Notes under the pieces: generated by a model | Databases searched by the model: none | Told to the model about the DNA's origin: nothing | What the model saw: the letters and a program-made list of their open reading frames with translations, nothing else | Made by a program: the position numbers and the translations under genes | Shown: positions 16,215 through 23,354 of the stretch, piece after piece | How positions within the stretch are numbered: position 1 is the first letter of the stretch | Layout of the letters: each line of letters starts with the position of its first letter | DNA from: an uncultured Eubacteriales bacterium | Lineage (GTDB): Bacteria > Bacillota > Clostridia > Oscillospirales > CAG-382 | Assembly: GCA_900548115.1 (NCBI GenBank) | Contig: URJL01000027.1 | Location: 1 to 27,814, forward strand | Reading direction: 5' to 3' | Length of the DNA: 27,814 nucleotides

Positions 16215-16550
16215 ATGTATTCACGTTCATTTCAGCCGCCCAAAGAGGGAAAATACGGCGACATACCGGTGCAGTCCTTCGAGGACAGCTTTTCGGCGGA
16301 CGCTTTTTTGAAAGAGAAGGGAGCGGCGCAAAAAGCGCTTCCCGAAAGAGAAGAGGAAACGGGCGCGGCGCAAAGTTCGCTTAGCGCGCAAAGCGCGCTA
16401 AGGGGGGAGCTTTCGGCGGGAAAAACGCCGCAGGCACTTCGTCCCGACGATCTTTTGCTTCTGATCCTTTTGCTTGTTTTCCTGTCCGACGCGCGCAAAA
16501 GCGGAGACAAGATCCTTCCGCTTCTGTTTGCGGCACTGCTTCTTTCGTAA
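16215..16550 (+). CDS. Small hydrophobic-tailed protein, third of the cassette
   Basis: The 111-residue product begins with a Pro/Lys/Glu-rich soluble part containing FEDSFSADAFLKEKG. It ends with a leucine-rich hydrophobic stretch (about 78-92, PDDLLLLILLLVFLSDARK) and a second one at the C-terminus (ILPLLFAALLLS). It may be a tail-anchored or membrane-associated protein, since there is no N-terminal signal. Ala/Gln/Ser repeats around residues 55-65 are encoded by a perfect inverted repeat at 16380-16402. AAAGGGGAGAAAAC precedes the ATG. It converges on a lipoprotein gene, with 18 nt between the stops. Confidence 0.75.
   Translation: MYSRSFQPPKEGKYGDIPVQSFEDSFSADAFLKEKGAAQKALPEREEETGAAQSSLSAQSALRGELSAGKTPQALRPDDLLLLILLLVFLSDARKSGDKILPLLFAALLLS
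16380..16402. repeat. Perfect 10-bp inverted repeat inside a coding region
   Basis: CTTAGCGCGC (16380-16389) and GCGCGCTAAG (16393-16402) surround AAA. All 10 bp pair, most of them G-C, giving a very stable RNA hairpin. It is not followed by a T tract, so it is not a terminator. It lies mid-gene in the third small-cassette gene. Confidence 0.85.
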
Positions 16551-16568
16551 GAGCGCGGAAAAAACCGC

Positions 16569-17321
16569 TTAGGACAGTGCGGAATCGAGCTGCTCGGCGG
16601 AGTCCGAAAGCTCGTAAAGGGCGTTCGTTTCGAGATGATAAATGAGCGTGTCGTTTTCGTAGCAATCGGCGCGGACGACGATACCGTAGTCAAGGCTGAT
16701 GTAATATTCCTGCGTCTGACGATAGGAGCCTTTTTCGACGGCGAAGGATGCGAAAAGAAGCGTACCGTAATCGCTTTCGGCAAGGGTGTACGAAAAATCC
16801 TCGCCGCTGTCCTCGAGAAAGGAGGAAAGCGAGACGACGCCCGCTTCGGTAAAGACCGAGTTTTTGTCGGACGGAAGCTCGGTCTCGACGCCGTTTTGCT
16901 CGGTAAAGAGCGACCCGCCGCGCAGACTTACGGTTTTGTAAAGGATGCTGCCCTCGTTATATACCTCGATCTTGCAGTCGCCGCCGCCGTAGATCAGAAT
17001 TCCGTTTCGGGTGAGATTCTTTGCCGACGAACAAAGTGTGGTTGTATAATACCAACAGTACCGTTCGGGCGGAACCACGGCGGAGAGAAGCTCTTTTACC
17101 CGCTCGTGCGTGATGTCGGGGAAAAGACGGACCGATTCGGACGGCGTGTCGTGCAGACTGTCGTAAAACGAATTGCCGTCGCCCGGAAGAACCGTGTGCG
17201 AGCCGGAATCGTCCTTGTTGTTTTCCCGATTCGGCTCATACCGATCGGTGCAGGAGGAAAACAGAAAAAGAACAAGGAGCGGCAGAACAAAAAGCCGCAA
17301 AAGACAGACCTTCTTTTTCAT
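16569..17321 (-). CDS. Lipoprotein of unknown function
   Basis: The 250-residue product has a lipoprotein signal: MKKK, a long hydrophobic stretch and a lipobox ending LFSSC with the lipidated Cys at residue 24. A low-complexity linker (about 25-50, Asn/Asp/Ser-rich) follows. The rest is a beta-rich domain (SILYKTVSLRGGSLF; YGTLLFASFAVEKGSY; YYISLDYGIVVRADCYEND) that resembles single-domain surface lipoproteins such as LppX/LolA-like sheets, but no family is certain. AAAGGAG is 10 nt before the ATG. It lies 50 nt downstream of the TagO-type gene, probably in its operon. Confidence 0.8.
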   Translation of the reverse strand: MKKKVCLLRLFVLPLLVLFLFSSCTDRYEPNRENNKDDSGSHTVLPGDGNSFYDSLHDTPSESVRLFPDITHERVKELLSAVVPPERYCWYYTTTLCSSAKNLTRNGILIYGGGDCKIEVYNEGSILYKTVSLRGGSLFTEQNGVETELPSDKNSVFTEAGVVSLSSFLEDSGEDFSYTLAESDYGTLLFASFAVEKGSYRQTQEYYISLDYGIVVRADCYENDTLIYHLETNALYELSDSAEQLDSALS

Positions 17322-17371
17322 GTTCGGATACGCTCCTTTCTTATTGATTTTTGTGAAAACAAACAGCGTGT

Positions 17372-18649
17372 TTACGCCTTCGGCTCTTCATCCGAGGGCG
17401 CTTTTTCGTCCGCCGCGTCTTCGGCATCGCCCGAGGCAGTCGCTTTCGTGTCGGGCGCGACGTTTTCTTCCGTCTCGGTGCCGATCTCACGCAGCTGTGC
17501 CTCGGCAACGTCGGCACGCGTGCGCGCCGCCTCGTCTTTTCCCGCCGCGGCGGGGGCAATGTGCGAAAGTCCGAGCCCTGTTTCCTGACGGGTGACGTCG
17601 CTCTTGGTGATAAATTTCCAGTTGATGTAAAGAATAATAAGCGCCGACACGATGATCAAAACTCCGCCGATCGGCTTTTTGATCGCCCACAAAACGGCGG
17701 CAATGCCGAAAATGGTGCTGATGGCATAAAGGATCGTGACCGACTGACGCTGGTTAAAGCCCATGTCGATAAGACGGTGATGCAAATGTCCGCGGTCGGC
17801 GGAAAAAGGGCTTTTTCCGTGAAGAATGCGGCGGATAAACGCAAAGGTCGTGTCAAAAAGCGGAAGGGCAAAGGCGATGAAGGGAACCCAGTAGGAGATG
17901 ACGGCGGTGGTTTTGAACACGCCGAGGATCGAGATGACCGAGAGGGTGTAACCCAAAAACATCGCGCCGGTGTCGCCCATAAAGATTTTGGCAGGGTTGA
18001 AGTTATACGGCAAAAATCCGATACACGAGCCTGCCAGAATCGCCGTCAGAAGAATGGCGATAAAGGGCGTTTCGGTCATGAACAGCGATGAAATGAGAAT
18101 GGAAAAGGCGGAAATCGCCGAAACACCGCACGAAAGACCGTCCAAGCCGTCGATCAGGTTGACGGCGTTGGTCATGGCGACGATCCAGAAGATCGTCACG
18201 GGAATCGAAAAGCCGTTGAGAAGGAACATGCTGTTTTCTCCGAATACGGCGACATGATCGACGGTAATGCCGAAGAAAACGGCGATGGCGGCGGCGACGA
18301 TCTGCATTCCGAGCTTCACGAACGGATTGAGATTAAAGCGGTCGTCCAAAATTCCCGTGATCACGATAAAGGTCGAGCCGAGGAGCAGTCCGCAGAGCGG
18401 TTTTGCGTTGTCGGCAAGATCGGAAAAAGCAAGCGATGTGATAATAAACGCCGCAAAAATGGCGACGCCGCCCAAAAGAGGCATGGCGACCGAGTGCATG
18501 CGCCGCTTGTCCTTCGGAACGTCCACCGCTCCGATCTTGTAAGCCAGCACCCGCGCAAGGGGCGTCATGGTGAAGGCGATACAGGCAGAGCACAAAAGGG
18601 CGATGAAAATATAAATCAGCGCGCGAAAATCGAGTTCGGTAAAATTCAC
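17372..18649 (-). CDS. tagO: Undecaprenyl-phosphate sugar-1-phosphate transferase, TagO/WecA (MraY superfamily)
   Basis: This integral membrane enzyme transfers GlcNAc-1-phosphate (or a related sugar) from UDP-sugar to undecaprenyl phosphate, starting teichoic acid or other wall-glycan synthesis. The core has the superfamily motifs GILDDRFNLNP near residue 100, NAVNLIDGLDGL near 160, MGDTGAMFLGY near 225, and the WecA-type RGHLHHRLID near 283, with about ten or eleven hydrophobic segments. The start is GTG at 18649, with GAGGT 9 nt upstream. The C-terminal 80 or so residues are a low-complexity Ala/Glu/Asp tail not found in the family core. It follows trpS after 34 nt. Confidence 0.92.
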   Translation of the reverse strand: MNFTELDFRALIYIFIALLCSACIAFTMTPLARVLAYKIGAVDVPKDKRRMHSVAMPLLGGVAIFAAFIITSLAFSDLADNAKPLCGLLLGSTFIVITGILDDRFNLNPFVKLGMQIVAAAIAVFFGITVDHVAVFGENSMFLLNGFSIPVTIFWIVAMTNAVNLIDGLDGLSCGVSAISAFSILISSLFMTETPFIAILLTAILAGSCIGFLPYNFNPAKIFMGDTGAMFLGYTLSVISILGVFKTTAVISYWVPFIAFALPLFDTTFAFIRRILHGKSPFSADRGHLHHRLIDMGFNQRQSVTILYAISTIFGIAAVLWAIKKPIGGVLIIVSALIILYINWKFITKSDVTRQETGLGLSHIAPAAAGKDEAARTRADVAEAQLREIGTETEENVAPDTKATASGDAEDAADEKAPSDEEPKA

Positions 18650-18683
18650 TTTTCAATACCTCGTTTTTTTCGATAAAGGGCGT

Positions 18684-19700
18684 TCAGTCCCGAGGGCAGG
18701 CGTAAAAGCCGACCTTGCGGTAAACCTTGGAGAGCGTCTTGCGCGCAAGATACTGCGCCTTTTCCGCTCCGTTTTTCATAATGCCTTCGATGTACGCCTT
18801 GTCCTTGACCAAAAGCGCGTATTTTTGACGCACCGGCTCAAGACAGTCGGCACAGGTCTCGCCGACGGCGGCTTTGAATTCGCCGTAGCCTTTTCCCGCA
18901 AATTCCTTTTCGATCTCCTCGTTCGTCTTGCCCGTGAAAGCGGAATAGATGTTCATCAGGTTGCAGATACCGGGCTTGTCGGGCGAGAAGGTGACCTCGG
19001 AGCCCGAATCGGTCACGGCGCGCTTGATCTTGCGCACGGTGTCGTCGCGGCTTTCGATGATGTGGATATAGGAGTTGGGGTTCGGGTCGGATTTGCTCAT
19101 CTTTTTGGTCGGGTCGGTGAGCGAGGTAATCTTCATGCCGGTCTTGGGAATGTACGCTTCGGGGATCTTAAAGGTCTCGCCGTACACGCCGTTGAAGCGT
19201 CCGGCAATGTCGCGGGCGATCTCGATGTGCTGCTTCTGATCCGCGCCGACGGGAACGATGTCGGTCTGATAGAGAAGAATATCCGCCGCCATCAGAACGG
19301 GATAGGTGAACAGTCCCGCGTTTACGTTGTCGGCATGGCTTTGCGATTTGTCCTTGAACTGCGTCATGCGCGAAAGCTCGCCGAACATGGTGCTGCATCC
19401 GAGAACCCACGAAAGCTCGGCGTGGGCGGGGACATGGCTCTGTACGAAAAGAAGGCTCTTTTCGGGGTCAATCCCGCAGGCGATGTACAGCGCCAGCACC
19501 TCGGCGGTGCGGCGGCGAAGATCGGCGGGATTCTGACGAACCGTGATGGCGTGCATGTCCATCGCACAGTAAATGCACTCGTATTCGTCCTGAAGGCTCA
19601 CCCAGTTTTTAAGAGCGCCGAGATAGTTGCCGAGCGTAAGAACGCCGCTGGGCTGAACGCCCGAAAAAATTCGTTTTTTGGTTTCGTTTGCTGCTTCCAT
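18684..19700 (-). CDS. trpS: Tryptophanyl-tRNA synthetase
   Basis: TrpRS charges tRNA-Trp. The 338-residue product has the usual bacterial length. The class I signature occurs as PSGVLTLGNYLGAL (TLGN for the HIGH position) and the second as KKMSKSDPN. The tryptophan pocket region appears around AADILLYQTDIVPVGADQ. I chose ATG 19700: AAAGGG lies about 7 nt upstream, and the earlier in-frame start at 19760 would add a basic leader unlike the family. The gene is preceded by a 176-nt leader with several possible stems and a strong promoter. The leader lacks the T-box core, so any regulation is of another type. Confidence 0.95.
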   Translation of the reverse strand: MEAANETKKRIFSGVQPSGVLTLGNYLGALKNWVSLQDEYECIYCAMDMHAITVRQNPADLRRRTAEVLALYIACGIDPEKSLLFVQSHVPAHAELSWVLGCSTMFGELSRMTQFKDKSQSHADNVNAGLFTYPVLMAADILLYQTDIVPVGADQKQHIEIARDIAGRFNGVYGETFKIPEAYIPKTGMKITSLTDPTKKMSKSDPNPNSYIHIIESRDDTVRKIKRAVTDSGSEVTFSPDKPGICNLMNIYSAFTGKTNEEIEKEFAGKGYGEFKAAVGETCADCLEPVRQKYALLVKDKAYIEGIMKNGAEKAQYLARKTLSKVYRKVGFYACPRD

Positions 19701-19750
19701 AAAAATACCCTTTCTTTTGACCCGCCGCCGAAACGACCGGCGAAAACGGG

Positions 19751-19878
19751 AAACGCGCACGGCGCGTTTTCGGTTCGAAGTTTCGAAAATGTCTCAAATC
19801 AACAAATCTATTTTAGGGGGTCCCGTGCGCAGACTTTGCATCGTGCGGCGCCCGCGCATAAGCACCCAATTTAACCGA
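19751..19878 (-). ncRNA. Putative structured leader or small RNA ahead of trpS
   Basis: Read on the minus strand from the start near 19877, the leader can close with UCGGUU (19878-19873) pairing AACCGA (19775-19770). Inside are GGGU/ACCC (19867-19864 with 19821-19818) and UGCGC/GCGCA (19858-19854 with 19830-19826). A perfect 8-bp hairpin AAACGCGC/GCGCGTTT (19751-19769) follows, and a CGCCG/CGGCG hairpin just before the trpS ribosome site. I could not match it to a riboswitch or T-box. It may be an attenuator, a separate small RNA, or a chance set of helices in a GC-rich leader. Confidence 0.35.
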
Positions 19879-19882
19879 TACT

Positions 19883-19912
19883 ATCATACCACAAAATGGG
19901 GGCGGATATCAA
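19883..19912 (-). promoter_or_regulatory. Sigma-A-type promoter of trpS and its leader
   Basis: On the minus strand TTGATA (19912-19907), an 18-bp spacer and TATGAT (19888-19883) with an upstream TGG (extended -10) predict a start near 19877. The downstream leader to the trpS ATG is about 176 nt. Confidence 0.75.
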
Positions 19913-20112
19913 GAGAATTTTCATATTTTTTCCTTTTTTTCACGGTTTTTCGGGCAAAAAGGCGCAGAACAACGAAAAAAGCGGACGAAAACGGAACAAA
20001 TCGAAAGAGAACGGTGCCGACGGGCAAAAAAAGCGCCCCGCGTTCCGCACCGCAAAAACCGTTTGAAAAACGGAAAAAATCGCGCGGACGGGGAAGAAAC
20101 GTGCAAAAGCAA
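19913..20112. other. Gene-free stretch between divergent promoters
   Basis: This A-rich (plus strand) region separates the trpS promoter from the promoter of the secreted isomerase gene. I found short weak stems (for example CCGTTT/AAACGG near 20058-20075) and A/T runs, but no credible coding frame, RNA gene or repeat. It probably only holds upstream promoter elements. Confidence 0.5.
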
Positions 20113-20141
20113 TTGACTTTTTTTCGACAAAATGCTATACT
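20113..20141 (+). promoter_or_regulatory. Near-consensus sigma-A promoter of the envelope locus
   Basis: TTGACT (20113-20118), a 17-bp spacer and TATACT (20136-20141), with TG at -1 spacing (TGC before the -10), form an extended -10 promoter. The start should lie near 20148 and the leader is about 40 nt to the ATG at 20188. Confidence 0.85.
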
Positions 20142-20187
20142 TTAGATGATAATTCCGAATACAGTTTGAACGGAAAGGAATGGAAAT

Positions 20188-21435
20188 ATGAAAAAAACAG
20201 CGAAAACTTCTTTTATCCGCCGTGCGTCGCGCGTTGTTTCGGGGCTTTTGGCGGCAATATTGCTGCTTGCTCCGACGGTCTTTGCGGAACCGAGCGAGCC
20301 TGTTTCAATCTATGTCGACGGAATAAAGCTTGCCTCCGACACCGAGCCGATCGTTTACGAAAACCGCACTTTGCTCCCGCTGCGCTCCGTTTTTGAGTCG
20401 CTCGGCGCGACCGTCGAATGGCAGGAGGAGAGCCGCACGGTCCTTTCCGAGCGGGAGGACGTAAAGATTCGCGTCACGGTCGGTGAGGATTTCCTTTTGA
20501 AAAACGACGAGAAAGTGCCGCTCGATGTGCCCGCTCTCATACGGGACAACCGCACGCTCATCCCGCTGCGCGCCGTTGCGGAAGGCTTCGGCTGCAAGGT
20601 CTTTTGGGACGGCGACCGCCGCGTTGTGCGTGTCGTGACCGAAGTGCCGACCGAGACGGTTTTGTCCGAAGCGGACGAAAAAATCGCCTTTAAACTCGGA
20701 GAGTTTTCGATTTCGGATGCCGAGCGCGCCCTTTACGAAGCGGTTTTGACCGAGGACGGAAACAAGCCGACGGAAAGCGCGGTCATGGAGGCGCTTACGA
20801 ACGTTTACGCCGTGCGTGCCTACGCCACGGCACAAAGCATTACGCTCCCGCCCGAATATACCGACGGCATGCTGTGTGATGTCGCTCTGCTGCAAAAAGC
20901 GGGGCGCTACGAAGAAGTTCTGAAAGGCTATAACACCACCGACAAGGCGTTCCGCGATTTTCTTGCGGACACGGCGCTTTTGGGTTACGTCAAAAACCTC
21001 TTTTCCGATGTTTCCGAAAGAGAGTGCACCGATTATGTCCGCGCCGTTTTCGTTCGGGCAAAGCACATTCTGACCCCCTCGCTTGCGGCTGCCCAAAAAG
21101 CGGAAGAAGAGCTGAAGAACGGTGCGGATTTCGAAACGCTCATCAAGACATACGGTACCGATTTTTACGAACAGACGGTCGGCTATATCTTTTGCGAGGG
21201 TATGCGCACGCCCGCCTTCGAAAAAGCGGCGTTCGCCCTGAAGGAGGGCGAGGTGTCGGACATTGTCGAAAGCCCGTTCGGCTATCACATCATCAAGCGC
21301 TATTCGTTTGACGGCGTGACCGACGAGGAGATCATGAAAATTTGCGGCAAGGAAGCGGCGAAGAAATACTCCGAAGCGCGTCTGCGCGAGGCGCTGAAGC
21401 CCTACGCCGAAAGACTGATTCCCGACGATCAATAA
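20188..21435 (+). CDS. Secreted copper-amine-oxidase-N domain plus parvulin-type peptidyl-prolyl isomerase
   Basis: The 415-residue product has a signal peptide (residues 1-33, cleavage after VFA). A copper-amine-oxidase-N-type stalk domain (about 35-155) follows, with two repeats carrying ENRTLLPLRSVFESLG and DNRTLIPLRAVAEGFG. A helical linker leads to a parvulin/rotamase domain (about 285-375) with RAKHILTP, ADFETLIKTYGTD, ALKEGEVSDIVESPFGYHII. PrsA and SurA use such rotamase domains to fold exported proteins, so this is likely a wall-side foldase held near the envelope. It has no lipobox, unlike PrsA. GGAAAGGAA precedes the ATG. The next gene follows after 20 nt. Confidence 0.88.
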   Translation: MKKTAKTSFIRRASRVVSGLLAAILLLAPTVFAEPSEPVSIYVDGIKLASDTEPIVYENRTLLPLRSVFESLGATVEWQEESRTVLSEREDVKIRVTVGEDFLLKNDEKVPLDVPALIRDNRTLIPLRAVAEGFGCKVFWDGDRRVVRVVTEVPTETVLSEADEKIAFKLGEFSISDAERALYEAVLTEDGNKPTESAVMEALTNVYAVRAYATAQSITLPPEYTDGMLCDVALLQKAGRYEEVLKGYNTTDKAFRDFLADTALLGYVKNLFSDVSERECTDYVRAVFVRAKHILTPSLAAAQKAEEELKNGADFETLIKTYGTDFYEQTVGYIFCEGMRTPAFEKAAFALKEGEVSDIVESPFGYHIIKRYSFDGVTDEEIMKICGKEAAKKYSEARLREALKPYAERLIPDDQ

Positions 21436-21455
21436 TCTACACGGAGGAAGAAAAA

Positions 21456-23249
21456 ATGAAGGTTTGCAGACAGTGCGGCAAGACCGCGGGAAACGACGGT
21501 AATTTCTGCCCTCATTGCGGCGGCGTAATGGAAAATGCGGCTTTTTGTCCCCATTGCGGAGCCGCCATGCCCGAGAGTGAGACGGTATGCCCCGTTTGCG
21601 GAAAAAACAAAAACGAAGAAGCGCGGAGCGAAAACGAGGTTCCTTCGCCCGCAGTCGGCACTCCCGCCGACGGAGCGGAAACGGGCGGGGCAGGAAAAGA
21701 GAAAAAGAAGACAAAAAAGACGGGTCTGTTTATCGGGATCGGCGCGGCGGTGATCGTAATCGCCGCGGCGACGGCATTTGTGATTCGGACGGCGCCGTTC
21801 GGCACCGCCGAACGGATGGAATTGATGTACGAGAGCGACGGCGATCTGTATTTTCTGCGATCGGATAAAGGAGAGAGCGTCCGCGCGGCAAAAAACGCGG
21901 ATTTTTCCGCCGGATATCTCATTCAAGACGGGAAGACGGTTCTTTACCGGAACGAAGAAACCGTATACACCCTCTCGCTGACCGATAAGAATTCCAAGCC
22001 GAAAAAAACGGCAAAAATCTACGGACCCGTGCAGTTTTCGGAAAAGGGTATCGTCGCGTACGTCGACACGGACGACGAGCTGTTTTTCGGTATGTACGAT
22101 AAGCCCGAAAGCGTGGATACGGACGTTTCGGATTTTACCTATGACGCGGTGTCGGGCAGTCTTGCCTATATCACCTACGACGGCGATCTTTATCTCATGC
22201 CCAAGGGACACGAAGCGGAGCGTGCGACGAAGCACGGAACGGGCACGTATTTCGTTTCAAAGAAGGGAAACGGCATTTTGTTTTTGGACGCAAACGGCGA
22301 TGTCAGCCTGAAAAAATACGGAAAGGACAGAGAAACGCTTGCGTCGGACGTGTATGAGCTTGTGTTTGCCTCCGACGATCTTTCCGAGTTTTACTTTTTG
22401 GATGAAGACCGGGAGCTTTGCGTGCAAAAGGGAAAAAAGAGCGAAAAGGTGATCTTTGATGACCCCTGCGCGGTCGTCAGTGTAAACGGGAACGGAATTC
22501 TTTTCCTTAGCGAGCACAAGGGCTCGAACGACCTTTATTTCTACGACGGCAAGGACTACGAGGAAATCGAAGAGGACGTAGGGTATGCGTACTCTTACGG
22601 AACGGTCGACGGAACGACTTTTTGCAGTTACAGCGTGAACGAGCGGTCGCTGTATCTCATCGAAAGGAACGGCGTAATCGCAACCTTTGATGAGCTGACG
22701 GGCGAAGAAGCCGACAGCTATGATTATTTATTCACAAAAGACGGCTTTTATATTGCAGGCGAAGAGGGCATATATTTCATCTCGGATTCCGCAAAGCTTT
22801 CCGAAAAGGCAAAAACGGTCGAGACCTATTCGCAAAATCGCGACCGTCACCGCCTTTTGAGCGAATATAAGGGCAAGCCCGTGTACGCGCAGTACAATTT
22901 GAACGACGACTACGATTACGAGGATTTTGCTCTCATATGGAACGGGACGGAGCTGTCAAAGGACGACGCCGATCTCGCGGCGGTCGGGGATCTTCTTTAC
23001 TGTCTGACCGAAGGCGGGGAGCTTTACCGCTTTGACGGAAAGGAAAGCGCGCTTGTGCTCGAGGATGTGCACGACATGAGCGGGATCGGCGGAAAAATAT
23101 ACTGCGTTGCGGATTACGACGAAGAAAACGAGAGCGGAGAGCTGTATGTGATTCGCTCGAAGCAAAAGCCCAAGAGCGTCGCGGAAAACGCAACGTGGAC
23201 ATATTCCGTTTGGTCTGCCGACAAAAAGGGTACGAACTATTTGTGGTAA
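21456..23249 (+). CDS. Zinc-ribbon, single-TM protein with propeller-like outer domain
   Basis: The 597-residue product starts with two zinc ribbons (Cys 4, 7, 18, 21 and 31, 34, 45, 48, in CxxCG pairs), a Pro/Glu/Lys-rich linker and one membrane segment (about 90-110). The roughly 480-residue outer part has repeated strands such as DLYFLRSDKG, ELYRFDGKES and LFFGMYDKPE, reminiscent of a beta-propeller. The zinc ribbons would face the cytosol and the repeats the wall side. I do not know a function. The ATG at 21456 follows GGAGGAAG by 6 nt. The outer domain is clearly similar to the next gene product. Confidence 0.8.
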   Translation: MKVCRQCGKTAGNDGNFCPHCGGVMENAAFCPHCGAAMPESETVCPVCGKNKNEEARSENEVPSPAVGTPADGAETGGAGKEKKKTKKTGLFIGIGAAVIVIAAATAFVIRTAPFGTAERMELMYESDGDLYFLRSDKGESVRAAKNADFSAGYLIQDGKTVLYRNEETVYTLSLTDKNSKPKKTAKIYGPVQFSEKGIVAYVDTDDELFFGMYDKPESVDTDVSDFTYDAVSGSLAYITYDGDLYLMPKGHEAERATKHGTGTYFVSKKGNGILFLDANGDVSLKKYGKDRETLASDVYELVFASDDLSEFYFLDEDRELCVQKGKKSEKVIFDDPCAVVSVNGNGILFLSEHKGSNDLYFYDGKDYEEIEEDVGYAYSYGTVDGTTFCSYSVNERSLYLIERNGVIATFDELTGEEADSYDYLFTKDGFYIAGEEGIYFISDSAKLSEKAKTVETYSQNRDRHRLLSEYKGKPVYAQYNLNDDYDYEDFALIWNGTELSKDDADLAAVGDLLYCLTEGGELYRFDGKESALVLEDVHDMSGIGGKIYCVADYDEENESGELYVIRSKQKPKSVAENATWTYSVWSADKKGTNYLW

Positions 23250-23354
23250 CGCTTTTGCAAAATACGGGGAAAGGCGGCATTTCGATCACAAAAAATGAAT
23301 GCTGCCGCCCTCATACGGAGAACATGAAGAATACGGAGAATCGGGGGAGAATTT

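Noticed and set aside
16551..16568. Bidirectional terminator between the convergent small gene and lipoprotein gene
   Set aside because: GCGG/CCGC with an A6 loop is only 4 bp and has no T tail; too weak to call.
19826..19858. c-di-GMP (GEMM-I) riboswitch
   Set aside because: AUGCAAAGUC resembles the ACGCAAAGCC segment, but the tetraloop/receptor stem and other conserved parts are missing.
19770..19878. SRP RNA, 6S RNA or tmRNA
   Set aside because: The SRP domain IV core (GGAAGG-type/AGCAGCC) and tmRNA features are absent; a 6S-like long rod with a central bubble is not clearly formed.
19701..19880. T-box leader of trpS
   Set aside because: No UGGNACCGCG-type antiterminator core or terminator with a T run was found; GGGUGC followed by GCGCGGG is only a loose resemblance and lies at the wrong (5') end.
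20305..21714. 469-codon minus-strand open frame
   Set aside because: It covers the CuAO-N/parvulin gene, whose domains are recognisable; the antisense frame has no motif or ribosome site and spans the start of the next gene.
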